A DNA stretch of 21,919 nt from Rachicladosporium sp. CCFEE 5018 (lineage: Eukaryota; Ascomycota; Dothideomycetes; Cladosporiales; Cladosporiaceae). Shown here in pieces: positions 8,256-16,531 of the stretch (within the stretch, counting starts at the first letter, position 1; every line of letters starts with the position of its first letter). The notes under the pieces were generated by a model. That model saw only the letters and a program-made list of their open reading frames with translations, was not told where the DNA came from and searched no databases. Where the stretch lies: the NCBI GenBank assembly GCA_002077045.2, contig KZ111143.1, positions 663,282-685,200 on the forward strand. Direction: 5' to 3'. Made by a program: the position numbers and the translations under genes.

Positions 8256-8741
8256 ATGTCAGCCCCAATCCCAATGAAGATTCACCTAAACAACGCCATC
8301 ATCTACGATGATGAAGATGGCCGTAGGCCGTACGTCGTGGGCGACTTAGACGCCGGAGACCTGGAGGTTAAGGTTACAATGTAATGGGTTGGTCACTACA
8401 CTAGAGAGCGCCGTTGCTGACTTGAGGATAGCTCTGCTCCGCCGCCGACTCCTGTCGAGAATCCAGTGGTCGACCCGCGCGTCAATGAGGCCGCGTCGAA
8501 GAAGCTGACTCCCGAGTTGAAGGTCTGTAGCTCGCAGAAGGGTCAAGTGCTGTTGGGTCAGTTCCAGCGTCGTGACCAGAGCAATATCGGTGCCGCTGCT
8601 GCTATTGTTAATTTGCCGGTGCCAGCTACTACTACGCCTGCAGCTGACATTCCGCTGGAGCTGAGGGAGGGTGATAGGGCCACGTGGAACTGGTCGACTG
8701 GGCATGTGGAGCATGTGGTGCCTCGTGGCGACGCCGAGTGA
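8256..8741 (+). CDS. Two-exon gene, intact; C-terminus like the Hva1 TUDOR motif
   Basis: Exon 1 is 8256-8380 (ATG in context CAACCATG) and exon 2 is 8432-8741 (stop TGA). The 51-nt intron at 8381-8431 has donor GTAATG, branch GCTGAC and acceptor ATAG, and splicing joins AT|C in frame. The product is 144 residues. It starts MSAPIPMKIHLNNAIIYDDE, has a Pro-rich middle (SAPPPTPVENP), and ends LREGDRATWNWSTGHVEHVV. That end resembles the start of the fungal and bacterial Hva1/DUF2945 TUDOR fold (GDKVxWNWGxGxxxGxV), although here it stops soon afterwards. No signal peptide or membrane segment is seen. It is the only small gene in the window with a full frame, a good intron and good flanking signals. 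If it is not Hva1-like, it is an orphan gene. Confidence 0.65.
8381..8431 (+). other. Spliceosomal intron of the two-exon gene
   Basis: 51 nt with GTAATG donor, TTGCTGACTT branch region about 10 nt before the end, and GATAG acceptor. Without splicing, exon 1 would stop at the TAA inside the donor. Confidence 0.75.
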
Positions 8742-9147
8742 GTTCGGAGGCTGGTAGGCGGCGGTGCGGGGGAGGCTATCGGTGCTCTGTGTCTGTAGCG
8801 AGCGTCGCGCTTTATGCTTTGCTTTTGTCAAGGAGACGCCGTTGAAACAGGGGAGGTTCCGATTAGCTAATCCTAATCCGCGGCCACGAGGCCTTGTCCT
8901 CGCAACCATGTCGCTATCCATCTAGCTCGAGCTCTGATCTCCCGTAGTCTTTGCACATTTCTTCATCATGCGCGATGTTCGCACTGCAATGCCGCACAAT
9001 CAGCCAGCCTCACCACGCATCCCTCTCCGCCGAGATCGTCTTGGTGCGCGTGGTGAGAAGTGTGGACTCGGAGTGATGGAGACTTTCCGAGATTGAAAAG
9101 TTTCATTTGCGCTGAAGCGATGAGAACTTTGCATGTCATCTTGCCCG
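8742..9147. other. Gene-poor spacer
   Basis: No supported gene. A TTGAAAAGTTTCATTTGC string near 9095 recalls the dispersed repeat at 6011 and 7038. The PIWI part expected downstream of the neighbouring Argonaute relic is not here. Confidence 0.4.
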
Positions 9148-9690
9148 TCACTTCTCCGGCGACTTATCGGTGCGGCGACGACTCCGACGGTAGAGCTGTA
9201 TTAAATCAGCGCTGAGCACGGGGGTGACGGCGCAGTTGATCATCTCGGACGTCTGCTTCTCATCGCAACTAGAAAGCGATGACGCTGATTCAGTATGATG
9301 TTGTGGCTCGATGGACAAAGTAGTGTTCTTAGCCTTCGTCATCTTGACGACAGGAAAGTCGGGGAATTGATGGCGATCCGAGTACTTCTTCACATAGTAA
9401 TCGAGGCTGGTAGTAGTGACCCCCCTGCCCGAGGCTTCGAGAGCCTGGAACTTGTACTCCTTAGCAGACTGGAAGATGAAGCGACTAATGCAGTACTTTC
9501 TTCAGTACTGCCGTCCCACGACGACACTCGCCGCCTTGACGATCGGCCCGGACGAAATCGTTGGTGTGACGGCAGCCAGCGAAGTTGGAGGCAAGAATAT
9601 CAAAGCGGCTAGCCGTGAAAAGGATGCCTTTGGCGACATCGACGTTGATGGTGAGGGTGGCGCCTTGAGGGCTGTGAGCGATGCGAGATG
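9148..9690 (-). pseudogene. Argonaute relic (linker 1, PAZ and start of linker 2)
   Basis: Reading on the minus strand, 9690 to 9485 gives GATLTINVDVAKGILFTAS, as in the N/L1 region of fungal Argonautes. After a stop and frame change, 9460 to 9148 gives FIFQSAKEYKFQ, then SLDYYVKKYSDRHQFPDFPV and VKMTKAKNTTL, the end of the PAZ domain with its FP-LPVVKM block. DEKQTSEMINCAVTPV then matches the conserved linker that follows PAZ. In living proteins this module binds the 3' end of the guide RNA. The MID and PIWI domains are missing downstream, the N domain is not recognisable upstream, and the frame is broken, so this is a pseudogene fragment. The assignment is from remembered family motifs and is strong for the DYYVKKY-to-VKMTKAKNT block. 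Confidence 0.8.
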
Positions 9691-10399
9691 AGAGGCTTCT
9701 TTGGCTCTGACATGAAAGATGTCGGACTGCTCGCCAGCCTTGGTGATCTGGGTGCGCCGTAGACATACGGAAGCAATGACGTCAAGATGTGGAAGGGTGC
9801 CGTGCAGATTTTAGCAACTGTGAGTCGTCAGCATTCGGGCATTGGTACGTTCTCTTGCTGCGACTGTGCTACCAGAGGGGTTCATGGTTTGATGTCGCCA
9901 CACTGCTAGATAGTCTTGTTTGCTCTGTTGCGCAGCAGCTTGAGATCGGTCGAAACCGCGGCAGGTGAAGATTCATCCGATGGCAGGCAACGCGCCGTAA
10001 GTAAGCTACAACTTGTCGCGGAGATGAAAGTAGCCACGCTGCTTAGTGACGCTTGTCGTGCACAGCAGAGGATCTTTGGCCACGAGGTCGAGCAGGTCTC
10101 CGTTTGATAGACTTTGTGTGGTTCGACACTGGAAAGCTAGGTGCTGGCGAGACCGACAAAGGTATCACCCAATGTAGCCCACCAGTCTTAGTGCGCTCGG
10201 CTCCGCGTCTTGACGCGCCTTTCCCAATTATGCGAAATTGGTCTGAACACGCGCGCAGAAGAGGCAGGATGCAGGAAATTCAGATAGCTTCGACCAGCGG
10301 ACCTCTCTGTAGGTGTACCGATAAAGACTCCGTCATCCGTCCAGTCCGACGTCCTAGCTCCCGTTTTGTGCTCGTAGACTGCACACAGCAGCTTCGACT
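9691..10399. other. No recognisable gene
   Basis: Upstream side of the Argonaute relic. Open frames are short on both strands and no Argonaute N-domain motif was found. Any N-terminal part of the gene has been lost or mutated beyond recognition. Confidence 0.4.
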
Positions 10400-11035
10400 C
10401 AGACTGCGCAGCGAGTGCCTCTACTTCCAAGATCTTGCGCGCAGCAAATGTCTCCGCCTCCAAGGCCATGCGCGCAGCGCTAGCTTCTCCTCTCGGCAGT
10501 TCAATCTCAGCGTCCGTTAGATCATCTTCCCGCTGACATTCCAGCCACCGTGCTGACTGTTCCCTGTCGATAAGCTGTGCAGAGAAAGCGAGAAGTGGCG
10601 TTTGTGCTGGTAGAATCCCTTGATCGTTGCCACGCTCCTGCTTCATAGCTGACAATTTTGCTGGACGATTTATCGATTTCTGCTCTGAGCAGCCCAGTCT
10701 CAGCAGCGATCAGGTCGTCCTCCCGCTGACGCTCAACTCGCTGCGCCGCTCGCCCATTCTTCACAAGCTTCCCGGAGAGTGCGAGAGGTGGCGCTCGCGC
10801 CGGTATGATTCCCTCTCCGCCGTCGCGCTCATGCTTAGCGGGTAGAGACATAGGTGGACTAAGTATCTTCTGCAGATCGAGTGCTCGGGAGAGCTCGGGA
10901 CGGTGTCTCTTCCTAGCGAAGCAGGTGGCATCAAGCTGTTCCTGGTATGCTGTATGCGAGCATTGGCATGGCTGTGGAGAACACTGAGTGGCACTTCGGG
11001 AGATGATGATACATGTATCTACTGGCAGCGATCAG
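10400..11035 (-). pseudogene. Unrecognised coiled-coil-like coding fragment with a tandem duplicated unit
   Basis: A minus frame is open from about 11035 to 10522. It contains ELSRALDLQKILSPPMSLPA and then ERDGGEGIIPARAPPLALSG and QREDDLIAAETGLLRAE. About 196 bases further on, and one frame away, 10655 to 10480 repeats it as ERGNDQGILPAQTPLLAFSA and QREDDLTDAEIELPRGE. The second copy continues into an Ala/Glu-rich repeat (MALEAETFAARKILEVEALA) with helical character. Codon use looks coding in both copies. The 196-bp spacing is not a multiple of three, so the duplication shifts the frame. No known family is recognised. It is probably a decayed gene, though an intron could reconcile the frames. 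Confidence 0.5.
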
Positions 11036-11415
11036 TGGTGATTCAACCTCGCTTCTTCGAGCGGTCTGACCTGACAATGCGCGCTCCTGAAACTCAACGT
11101 TGAACGATATGAGTTCTCAATTCTGCCCCAGCCAGATGGGTAGCATGCTTTGGCTCGGCTAAGGCTAAATGACAGATGTCCAATGACCCTTTGTACCGTC
11201 GATACAATCTCGCAGACGATCAGACTGCTGGTACAACCCCACGGCCTGTCTGGATCTCAAGCCTGCAGTGCCGCGCCAGCAGCCTCATTCCTTTCCACGA
11301 GCCTTCCTCTCCCATGTTGCGCCACATCTTCTCAATCACTTCCCACTACTCTGCATCACGCGTGCTGATCCGGCTTCGCGCGGGCGTTTCGAAGTCTGCA
11401 AGGGTTCGCGTGTGT
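11036..11415. other. No recognisable gene
   Basis: Nothing on either strand has motif or codon support. A minus frame at 11346-11549 might be an alternative last exon of the candidate gene at 11416-11751. Confidence 0.35.
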
Positions 11416-11751
11416 TCAAGCTGGGAGTCGTGGCTCAACCGGAGTCCGTTGTTCGATCTTGCTGTCTGGCAGCGGTACTGCAATGCAATTGCCGTCGTAT
11501 TGAGACCATGTGCCCAGATGTCCGGCGCAGTCAGCACTCCTTCTGACATACCCCCTTCCAGGCCCTAACTTACCTGATGTTCTCGCAGGGAAATAGCGCA
11601 AGAATTCTCGAGCTATCCTCTGTCTCTTCGGTGCCTTCATCGTGGGCTCAGTCAAGTAGCTGCCTGGTGGGAATTGGTGTTGTTCGTTGTCGCATGGTCC
11701 GAAGCGCCATTGAGATTCATGATCGGCATCTGTCGCGGAATTCGTCCGCAT
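11416..11751 (-). CDS. Possible small spliced gene of unknown function
   Basis: On the minus strand an ATG at 11751 opens a frame containing YLTEPTMKAPKRQRIAREFL. It reaches a perfect donor, CAG|GTAAGT (exon end 11574). A GCTGAC branch sequence follows at 11535-11530, and the next AG is TTGCAG ending at 11478. Splicing there gives an in-frame second exon to a stop at 11416, for about 79 residues. The branch-to-acceptor distance (about 52 nt) is long for a fungus. The frame is also open without splicing, so the intron is a hypothesis. A basic KAPKRQRIAR stretch could be a nuclear signal. No family is recognised. Confidence 0.3.
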   Translation of the reverse strand: MRTNSATDADHESQWRFGPCDNEQHQFPPGSYLTEPTMKAPKRQRIAREFLRYFPARTSGKLGPGRGYVRRSADCAGHLGTWSQYDGNCIAVPLPDSKIEQRTPVEPRLPA

Positions 11752-12623
11752 CTCCAGATGGACCGCAGCTGCTCAGACAAGGCGAGCATTATAGCACATT
11801 GAAGCAACGGTTCGTCGAAGTTGGGCGACATCACCTCCATAAATACCGCACGACGCCTCGCTGGGCAAGCCTTACGCCATCTCACGTTCTTCTGGTCGAG
11901 GGTGCTATATTGCCGTTATCAGGACTGGGATTAGCAGCCTCGCCCAGGCCAGCGATCGCTTCGAACCTGTGGCAAGTCCTTCACGCCACTGAACTGCCTC
12001 CGCGACGCTCCACTGCTGCTACGTAACCACGATCAAATGCGTGGCGCCTTCCGTCGGGCCTCGACGATGTCACGGGAGTGATGGACAAAGGGAAGGGAAA
12101 TTGTCACATAGTGTACGTGCACCTCACGCGCACTGCTACACAGGAAGACCGATTGACGCTCGTCTGGACTGGCACTCTTTCCCTACGTCATCCACTGGCC
12201 ATACGCATGTGGTAATCACATCGCCTGTTACGACGCCTGAAGCCACTATAGGGGTGGTGTAGAGCCGCTGGGACAATTCAATTCAGGGACGGATCGCTAC
12301 GGTAGGATGGCGTGCTTCGAGAAGCGACGTCTTGTCAGTGGATGGCAGATGCGGTCAGCCGTGATGTGGCAGAACAAGAGAACAGGGACAAGTGAGAGGA
12401 ATACTTTCTGAGCTCGGTAAGCGACCGCAGCTGCAGCAGATGCTACCGAGGCCAAAACGAGTAACGTATCTCGCTTTCATTGTACCCTCACGATGTACCC
12501 ACATGTCGTTCCGCCCACACTGCCAACCAAATGCACCCGTGCTCCTTTCGTCTGTGCCCGCCAGGTCCCCAAGACTGATGACTAAGCGAAGTAATACGGG
12601 TTGATATCTGAGCCAAGCAAAAT
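11752..12623. other. No recognisable gene
   Basis: Open frames on both strands are short or lack any motif. A minus frame starting MEVMSPNFDEPLLQCAIMLA (about 11841 downward) looks mildly protein-like but overlaps the candidate gene to its left in another frame. Nothing here is strong enough to call. Confidence 0.35.
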
Positions 12624-12690
12624 GTGGTTCGAGACAGGTTCGAACCATGAACCTCATCACACTTTCGAACCATGAATCTCATCCCGTATC
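12624..12690 (-). repeat. tRNA 3'-half relic, partly duplicated in tandem
   Basis: On the minus strand, AGGTTCATGGTTCGAACCTG followed by ...ACATTTTG parallels the 3' half of the neighbouring tRNA-like gene (variable loop AGGTC, T-arm with TTCGAAT, then ACATTTTG with a Pol III terminator run). The T-stem is imperfect. The TTCATGGTTCGAA block recurs 25 bp away (CGAACCATGA on the plus strand at 12641 and 12666). No 5' half is found, so this is a dead fragment. Confidence 0.5.
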
Positions 12691-12753
12691 CAGCACTCCC
12701 GAGCTCACCTGACGAGGTATACGCAGAAGGGATACTCTGCCTTGCGAACAAAA

Positions 12754-12900
12754 TGTCGACTCCTGGATTCGAACCAGGGACCTCTGCTATTCTGGCCCCG
12801 GCCACACGATACCGTGCTGATCAGACACGACCGATCAGGGTGCGCGCGCGCCTTTGCAGGGATTCAGAGAGCAGTGCGTTAACCACTACACTAAGTCAAC
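12754..12900 (-). tRNA. tRNA-Gln(CTG)-like gene with a 74-nt intron
   Basis: The minus strand folds as a complete cloverleaf. The acceptor GTTGACT/AGTCGAC pairs at 7 of 7 (one G-U). The D-arm is GTGT/ACGC with loop AGTGGTTA. The anticodon stem CTGCT/AGCAG is perfect, with loop C-T-CTG-A then T, giving U33 and anticodon CTG. The variable loop is AGGTC. The T-arm CCTGG-TTCGAAT-CCAGG is perfect. The discriminator A is followed directly by TTTT (12753-12750), a Pol III terminator. An insertion at 12790-12863 lies exactly between positions 37 and 38, the eukaryotic intron site. Internal A and B boxes are intact. At 74 nt the intron is long for a fungal tRNA and has a CTGATC/GATCAG inverted repeat. 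The mature form would be 73 nt. Glutamine identity rests only on the anticodon. Confidence 0.75.
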
Positions 12901-13706
12901 CGATGAGGGAAACTTGAAATAAATCAATATAACCCGCGGATGATCAGCACACAAGACAATTGTGATCTTGCAGACCGCTTTCTTGGTCTCACCGACGTGT
13001 GAAACATGTGTATGCAAGAGCACGAGACACGCATGTACTCATAGGTGGGCGATGCAACGAGGACGTGCCGACTTCCCAAGGACACGGACGAGCGCCCTGG
13101 CATCACAGCAAAGTTTGCATGTCAATCCGATGGCATTTGTGAAGCGCGATGGGAGAGGGCTGAGCCAGCGAGCGGTCCAGGCAAGAGTGAGTCTCACGGC
13201 ACCTCCTGCAAAGTGCGGTGTCGTAATCGGCAAAGCAGCTTGATTGGCTCAGACTAGATGGAAGGCAGAGGAGCTCGAAGATCTAGGCCACACTTGCAAC
13301 ACAATCCGTTAGGGAAGAGCATGCAACGCGGAAGATATTATGGTTGAGTCTGAGCCGCTGGTGCCGTCGTGGGAGAGGGACTAGCAGTAAAGATTAACTT
13401 GGAATACGACGGCCTGGAGGTCTTGGAGACTCTCCTGCGTCTGTGTACATTCTGTGGCTTCGATGACTTTTTCATGAACAAGCAGCCCTGGTGCCACTTA
13501 CAATACCTTGCACACAAATGACTACTGCCCGAGAGCAGCGTTCACGCTCACGATACTTCTAAAGTGTCAGCCAGACCCGAACATAATTCGACGAACACAG
13601 CAACATACGATAGTGGCGAGACAGAAGGAAGCAATGGAAGTTGACCTGCAATATGGCAAGCGAGAGTTGCATGCAGTAGAGGCTCGATAAGTGCTAAGCA
13701 CTCGGG
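12901..13706. other. No recognisable gene
   Basis: About 800 bases with short overlapping open frames on both strands and no motif, repeat or splice pair that I can support. A plus frame ending near 13690 (MEVDLQYGKRELHAVEAR) looks slightly protein-like but is only 60 codons. Confidence 0.35.
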
Positions 13707-14388
13707 TCAGTCTGCACCGTCGCGCGTGAGTAGTGTTTGGCATTGCTCGTGATTGTTGTACCCTGCCAACAGCTGCTCCATCGCAAACCATCTAAAGGAG
13801 TCCGGACTGCAACTACTAAAGACATCCAACTTCAGACTGCTCTTCTCCAGCACGATCGGCTCGATAGGAACCAAGATATCCTGATGGTGCGCGATATACG
13901 GGTGGACATATGATTCTCGCCTACATGAAGAGACGCAAGTTGCATGAGATGCCACGGAGGCTTAGACTGGAGACACCACCTAACATATCGAAATTCGATT
14001 TGTATCTCTCGTGATATCTGGAGCCCGGGCTGTGGATTACTCCCGTCTGTTTGTCCGTGATGACCGAATCAAAAGCTATCCTACCATGGAGAGAGTAATT
14101 CAACCCCCGGCTTCCATCTCCGCTTCGCCTGATTCCTGCTACCTTCGGAATGCTCTTATGTTGGTAGTCATAGCGGTGAGTGTCGCAGCTAGCTTCTACT
14201 GGAGAAGCTCTCATGTATTCCGGGTTCGTCCTCCTGTCTAGCGAGGTTTCGGTAATGGTTCTATACACCTCACTGTACAGGGGAACGACCTGGGCCGATA
14301 TGATAGAACACAGTGCGGGTATCAGAAAGGCAGTTGTTGAAGTGTAGGCGCCCATGAGGTTGAATCGCGCAGCTTGTCCATGATGCAC
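13707..14388 (-). pseudogene. Unrecognised coding fragments, one membrane segment
   Basis: A minus frame from 14388 to 13921 (155 codons) has natural-looking codon use. It begins MHHGQAARFNLMGAYTSTTA and carries a hydrophobic stretch, AFLIPALCSIISAQVVPLY, that could span a membrane. The remainder is polar. A second minus frame, 13955 to 13707, includes ILVPIEPIVLEKSSLKLDVF and may be the continuation after a frame shift. No family is recognised. A competing ATG with a good context (CATCATGG, giving MDKLRDSTSW) stops quickly. Possibly a decayed membrane-protein gene. Confidence 0.35.
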
Positions 14389-14480
14389 AGCTTGTCACAG
14401 AGTCCTGTGCACTGCAAAAGATTTCATGTGGATAAATTCCTCTCTTCGACGTGCCAAGACCAAAAGCACAAAAGAATCGT

Positions 14481-14736
14481 TGGACAATGCAAGGTTCGAA
14501 CTTGCGACCTCACCCAAGCTGGACGACACCGAGACCACGACCAGGGCTTCACCGCACTCCTCTGCCCACTCGCGATGGACACCTCTGCCGACTCGCGATC
14601 GACAGAGGGACAACTACTCCTCTACCGACTCGCGATCGATAAAGGAACAATTGTGAGGGTGTGCTGATCCACCCCAGCCGTAGGTCACTCCATGTCTGGT
14701 AAAGCGGGTGCGCGCTAACCACTGCGCCAATCGCCC
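14481..14736 (-). tRNA. tRNA-like gene with a 183-nt insertion at the intron site; anticodon uncertain
   Basis: The minus strand gives acceptor GGGCGAT/ATTGTCC (7 pairs with two G-U), D-arm GCGC/GCGC with loop AGTGGTTA, anticodon stem CACCC/GGGTG, variable loop AGGTC and T-arm GCAAG-TTCGAAC-CTTGC. The discriminator is A, and a TTTT run lies about 9 nt downstream. The split falls between positions 37 and 38, with 14517-14699 as insert. The loop reads G-C-TTT-A then T, so position 33 is C and not the nearly universal U. Lys(TTT) would be the literal reading, but a pseudogene or mis-set loop is quite possible. The insert contains tandem repeats. Stem conservation argues against chance; the abnormal loop argues against function. 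Confidence 0.5.
14559..14639. repeat. 21-bp repeats inside the tRNA-like insertion
   Basis: Three near-identical 21-bp units at 14559-14579, 14582-14602 and 14619-14639 share the core CTCT-CC-ACTCGCGAT-GA. They account for much of the unusual insert length. Confidence 0.85.
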
Positions 14737-15239
14737 TTGTTGGAAGTAAGCGCTGAAAATTGAATATAAAGAACAAGCGCTGGGCGGGAGTACACGGAGG
14801 TGACGACTCTCGTGTCTACCAGCATCTAGACGACGGTACAGGTAAGTGTGACCAAGTCAGCGTGTTACACCAATGGTAGACTACAATGGTGATTCACGTA
14901 CGACCGCTACATCATCTATAGGCTTGCTTCAGCGGCAGTAAGGTAGTGTACAAGTGTAATCATGTAGGGTAAAGGCCAGCGCTACACTCCGCTCAGTCCG
15001 CGGCCCCTCCTCCTTATGCTTCTCCTCCTTCGCCGCCAGCTTCCCTTCCGCCAAATCGTTTCTCTTGCTTCTTCGCACTAATCTTCTCCACCGCCAGCTA
15101 TTCGGCCTCGGCTGCCGTAGACAAGCGTGCCAGACCTTGAACAGTTGTTAGCGTCACAGTGTAGTATAGTGGAGCTTAGTGTGAGGGTGTACTGACCTGT
15201 GTAGGCAGCGATGATGACATCATGGCCTTGCTGTCGCTG
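14737..15239. other. No intact gene; traces of a Lys/Glu-rich coding sequence
   Basis: On the minus strand, 15130 to 15000 reads as Ala/Lys/Glu-rich fragments (LAVEKISAKKQEKR, then KLAAKEEKHKEEG in another frame) with stops. Just upstream on that strand a GTCAGT donor-like site and a perfect GCTAAC branch sequence suggest an old intron. It may be unrelated to the helicase relic next to it. Confidence 0.35.
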
Positions 15240-16092
15240 TGATACTAGCGTTGACGAGTCGGGCGCTCCATAAGATTACATAAGCGGCCAGGCCAAGCTA
15301 TGAGGATGTCGCAGCCTTTAGCGAACTCGTCGAGGCATTGACTAAGTGGCGAATCACCGTAGGCGACGACAGGGCGAAGCATACTGCGGTAGCAGAGGCG
15401 AGGCGTCTCGTCAAACACCTATGAGGTATGTATGCTCCGCATCCTCATTTGCATCGCCACCAGCCATGATCTTGCCTAGCTCCTCTTGCTAGTCATCGTG
15501 CAACATCTCGTCGGCCTCATCTAGGATGGTGTACTTGATGCGCGATATCGTAAGAGCGCTTGGGCGCTCTATGAGATCGCAGAGATGACCGGGCGAAGCG
15601 ATAAGGATGTCACCCCCTTGGCGAGCTGGTCGAGGCATTAACCGAGTGGAAGACCGCCGTAAGCAACCACGGGGCGAAGCAAGTTGCGGTAGCACAGGCG
15701 GCGGGTCTCGTCGAAGACCTGAATCGCTAGCTCGCGTGTAGGCACGACGATGACCACAAGAGGCGAACGCCGGGGCCCTGAGGCCGAGGCTTGGGAGCGC
15801 AGAGCTTCTTGGCCTTGCCCATTAGGCGCGGTAGCATAGAGATGAGGTAGGTGGCCGTCTTGCCCGAGCCTATATGTTCGTCGGTGACTGTGCAAGACGT
15901 CCGAGAGTGCCTAGTCCTGACTTGTTTCTCGCTGCGGAATAGATGCTGATCGAGCTCAGGCACCTCCGGAGCCAGACCGCAGACTGCTTCGTTGCAATCA
16001 TAAATGTCTTCCTTGCTTGTCGGCATCCAAAGACCACCAGCACCATCCTCGCGTCGCCGAATGCACGCGCACGGTAAGGACGTAGTGTGCAA
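15240..16092 (-). pseudogene. Ded1/DDX3/Vasa-like DEAD-box helicase relic A (N half)
   Basis: Read right to left on the minus strand: PEVPELDQHLF (about 15966-15934), motif I GSGKT (15870-15856) followed by KAKKLCAPKPRPQGPG, then after a frame shift motif Ia PTRELA (15742-15725), YRNLLRPVVAYGG, a Ib-like ASPGHL (about 15600), and motif II DEAD (15521-15510) followed by MLHDD, a stop, and QEELGKIMAGGDA. Beyond this, 15425 to 15286 repeats an earlier part of the protein (RLCYRSMLRPVVAYG to AKGCDILIAWPGR), so a segment was duplicated. Motifs III to VI are absent here. The family unwinds RNA in translation and RNP remodelling. Frame shifts and stops make it non-functional. The TAG at 15491-15489 stands where relic B keeps TGG. 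Confidence 0.85.
15286..15425 (-). repeat. Tandem-duplicated motif Ia-Ib segment of helicase relic A
   Basis: This is a diverged second copy of roughly 15590-15725. Both encode FDE-RLCYR--LRPVVAYG and then GCDILIA-like text on the minus strand. Here it follows, and does not precede, the DEAD motif, which shows rearrangement inside the relic. Confidence 0.8.
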
Positions 16093-16349
16093 TGCCCAAG
16101 AAATTGCTGCTACTTGATGTGGGTGGAGTGAGAAAGGTGACGACAGTGTCGCGGCGTGTGATCCCGGCTTGAGTCGGGGCTGTGTACCTGGCCATGAATA
16201 GATGTACCATCCGCTGGGGTACTTTGTAGACTGACGTCTTCCGCCTCAGCAAACATAGTGCGCTCTTCGCGTACTTCATTCGCTCCGACTCCGACTTCTC
16301 CGAGCGCTCTGCGGAAACAACTGATAGCGCACTGACAACGTTCCATGGG

Positions 16350-16531
16350 AGCTGGCGCGCGCGCGATGTGGATGTGGTCGGCGATCGTTCGTGGCCGTTC
16401 TCGGGTCTCTTGCGCGATCTGTTCAGGAGGCGATCGTAGTTCTTCTGGTATCCATGCCGGTAGATGATCTCTTCATCTGATATGTTGTCGAGCTCGCTTT
16501 GGGAGATCCATTCGCCGGGAACGGTCCGCAT
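16350..16531 (-). pseudogene. Unrecognised coding fragment (PGEWISQSELDN)
   Basis: The minus frame encodes VPGEWISQSELDNISDEEII followed by YRHGYQKNYDRLLNRSRKR, with coding-like codon use. It continues as an open frame to 15998 but loses that character. It lies directly upstream of relic A on the same strand, so it could be part of the same dead gene, though I know no Ded1 homologue with this segment. A short diverged copy (RELDNMSS) lies at about 16885-16855. Confidence 0.35.

Noticed and set aside
14559..14639. CRISPR-like array from regularly similar units
   Set aside because: Only three units with unequal spacing, in a eukaryotic subtelomere and inside a tRNA-like insertion.
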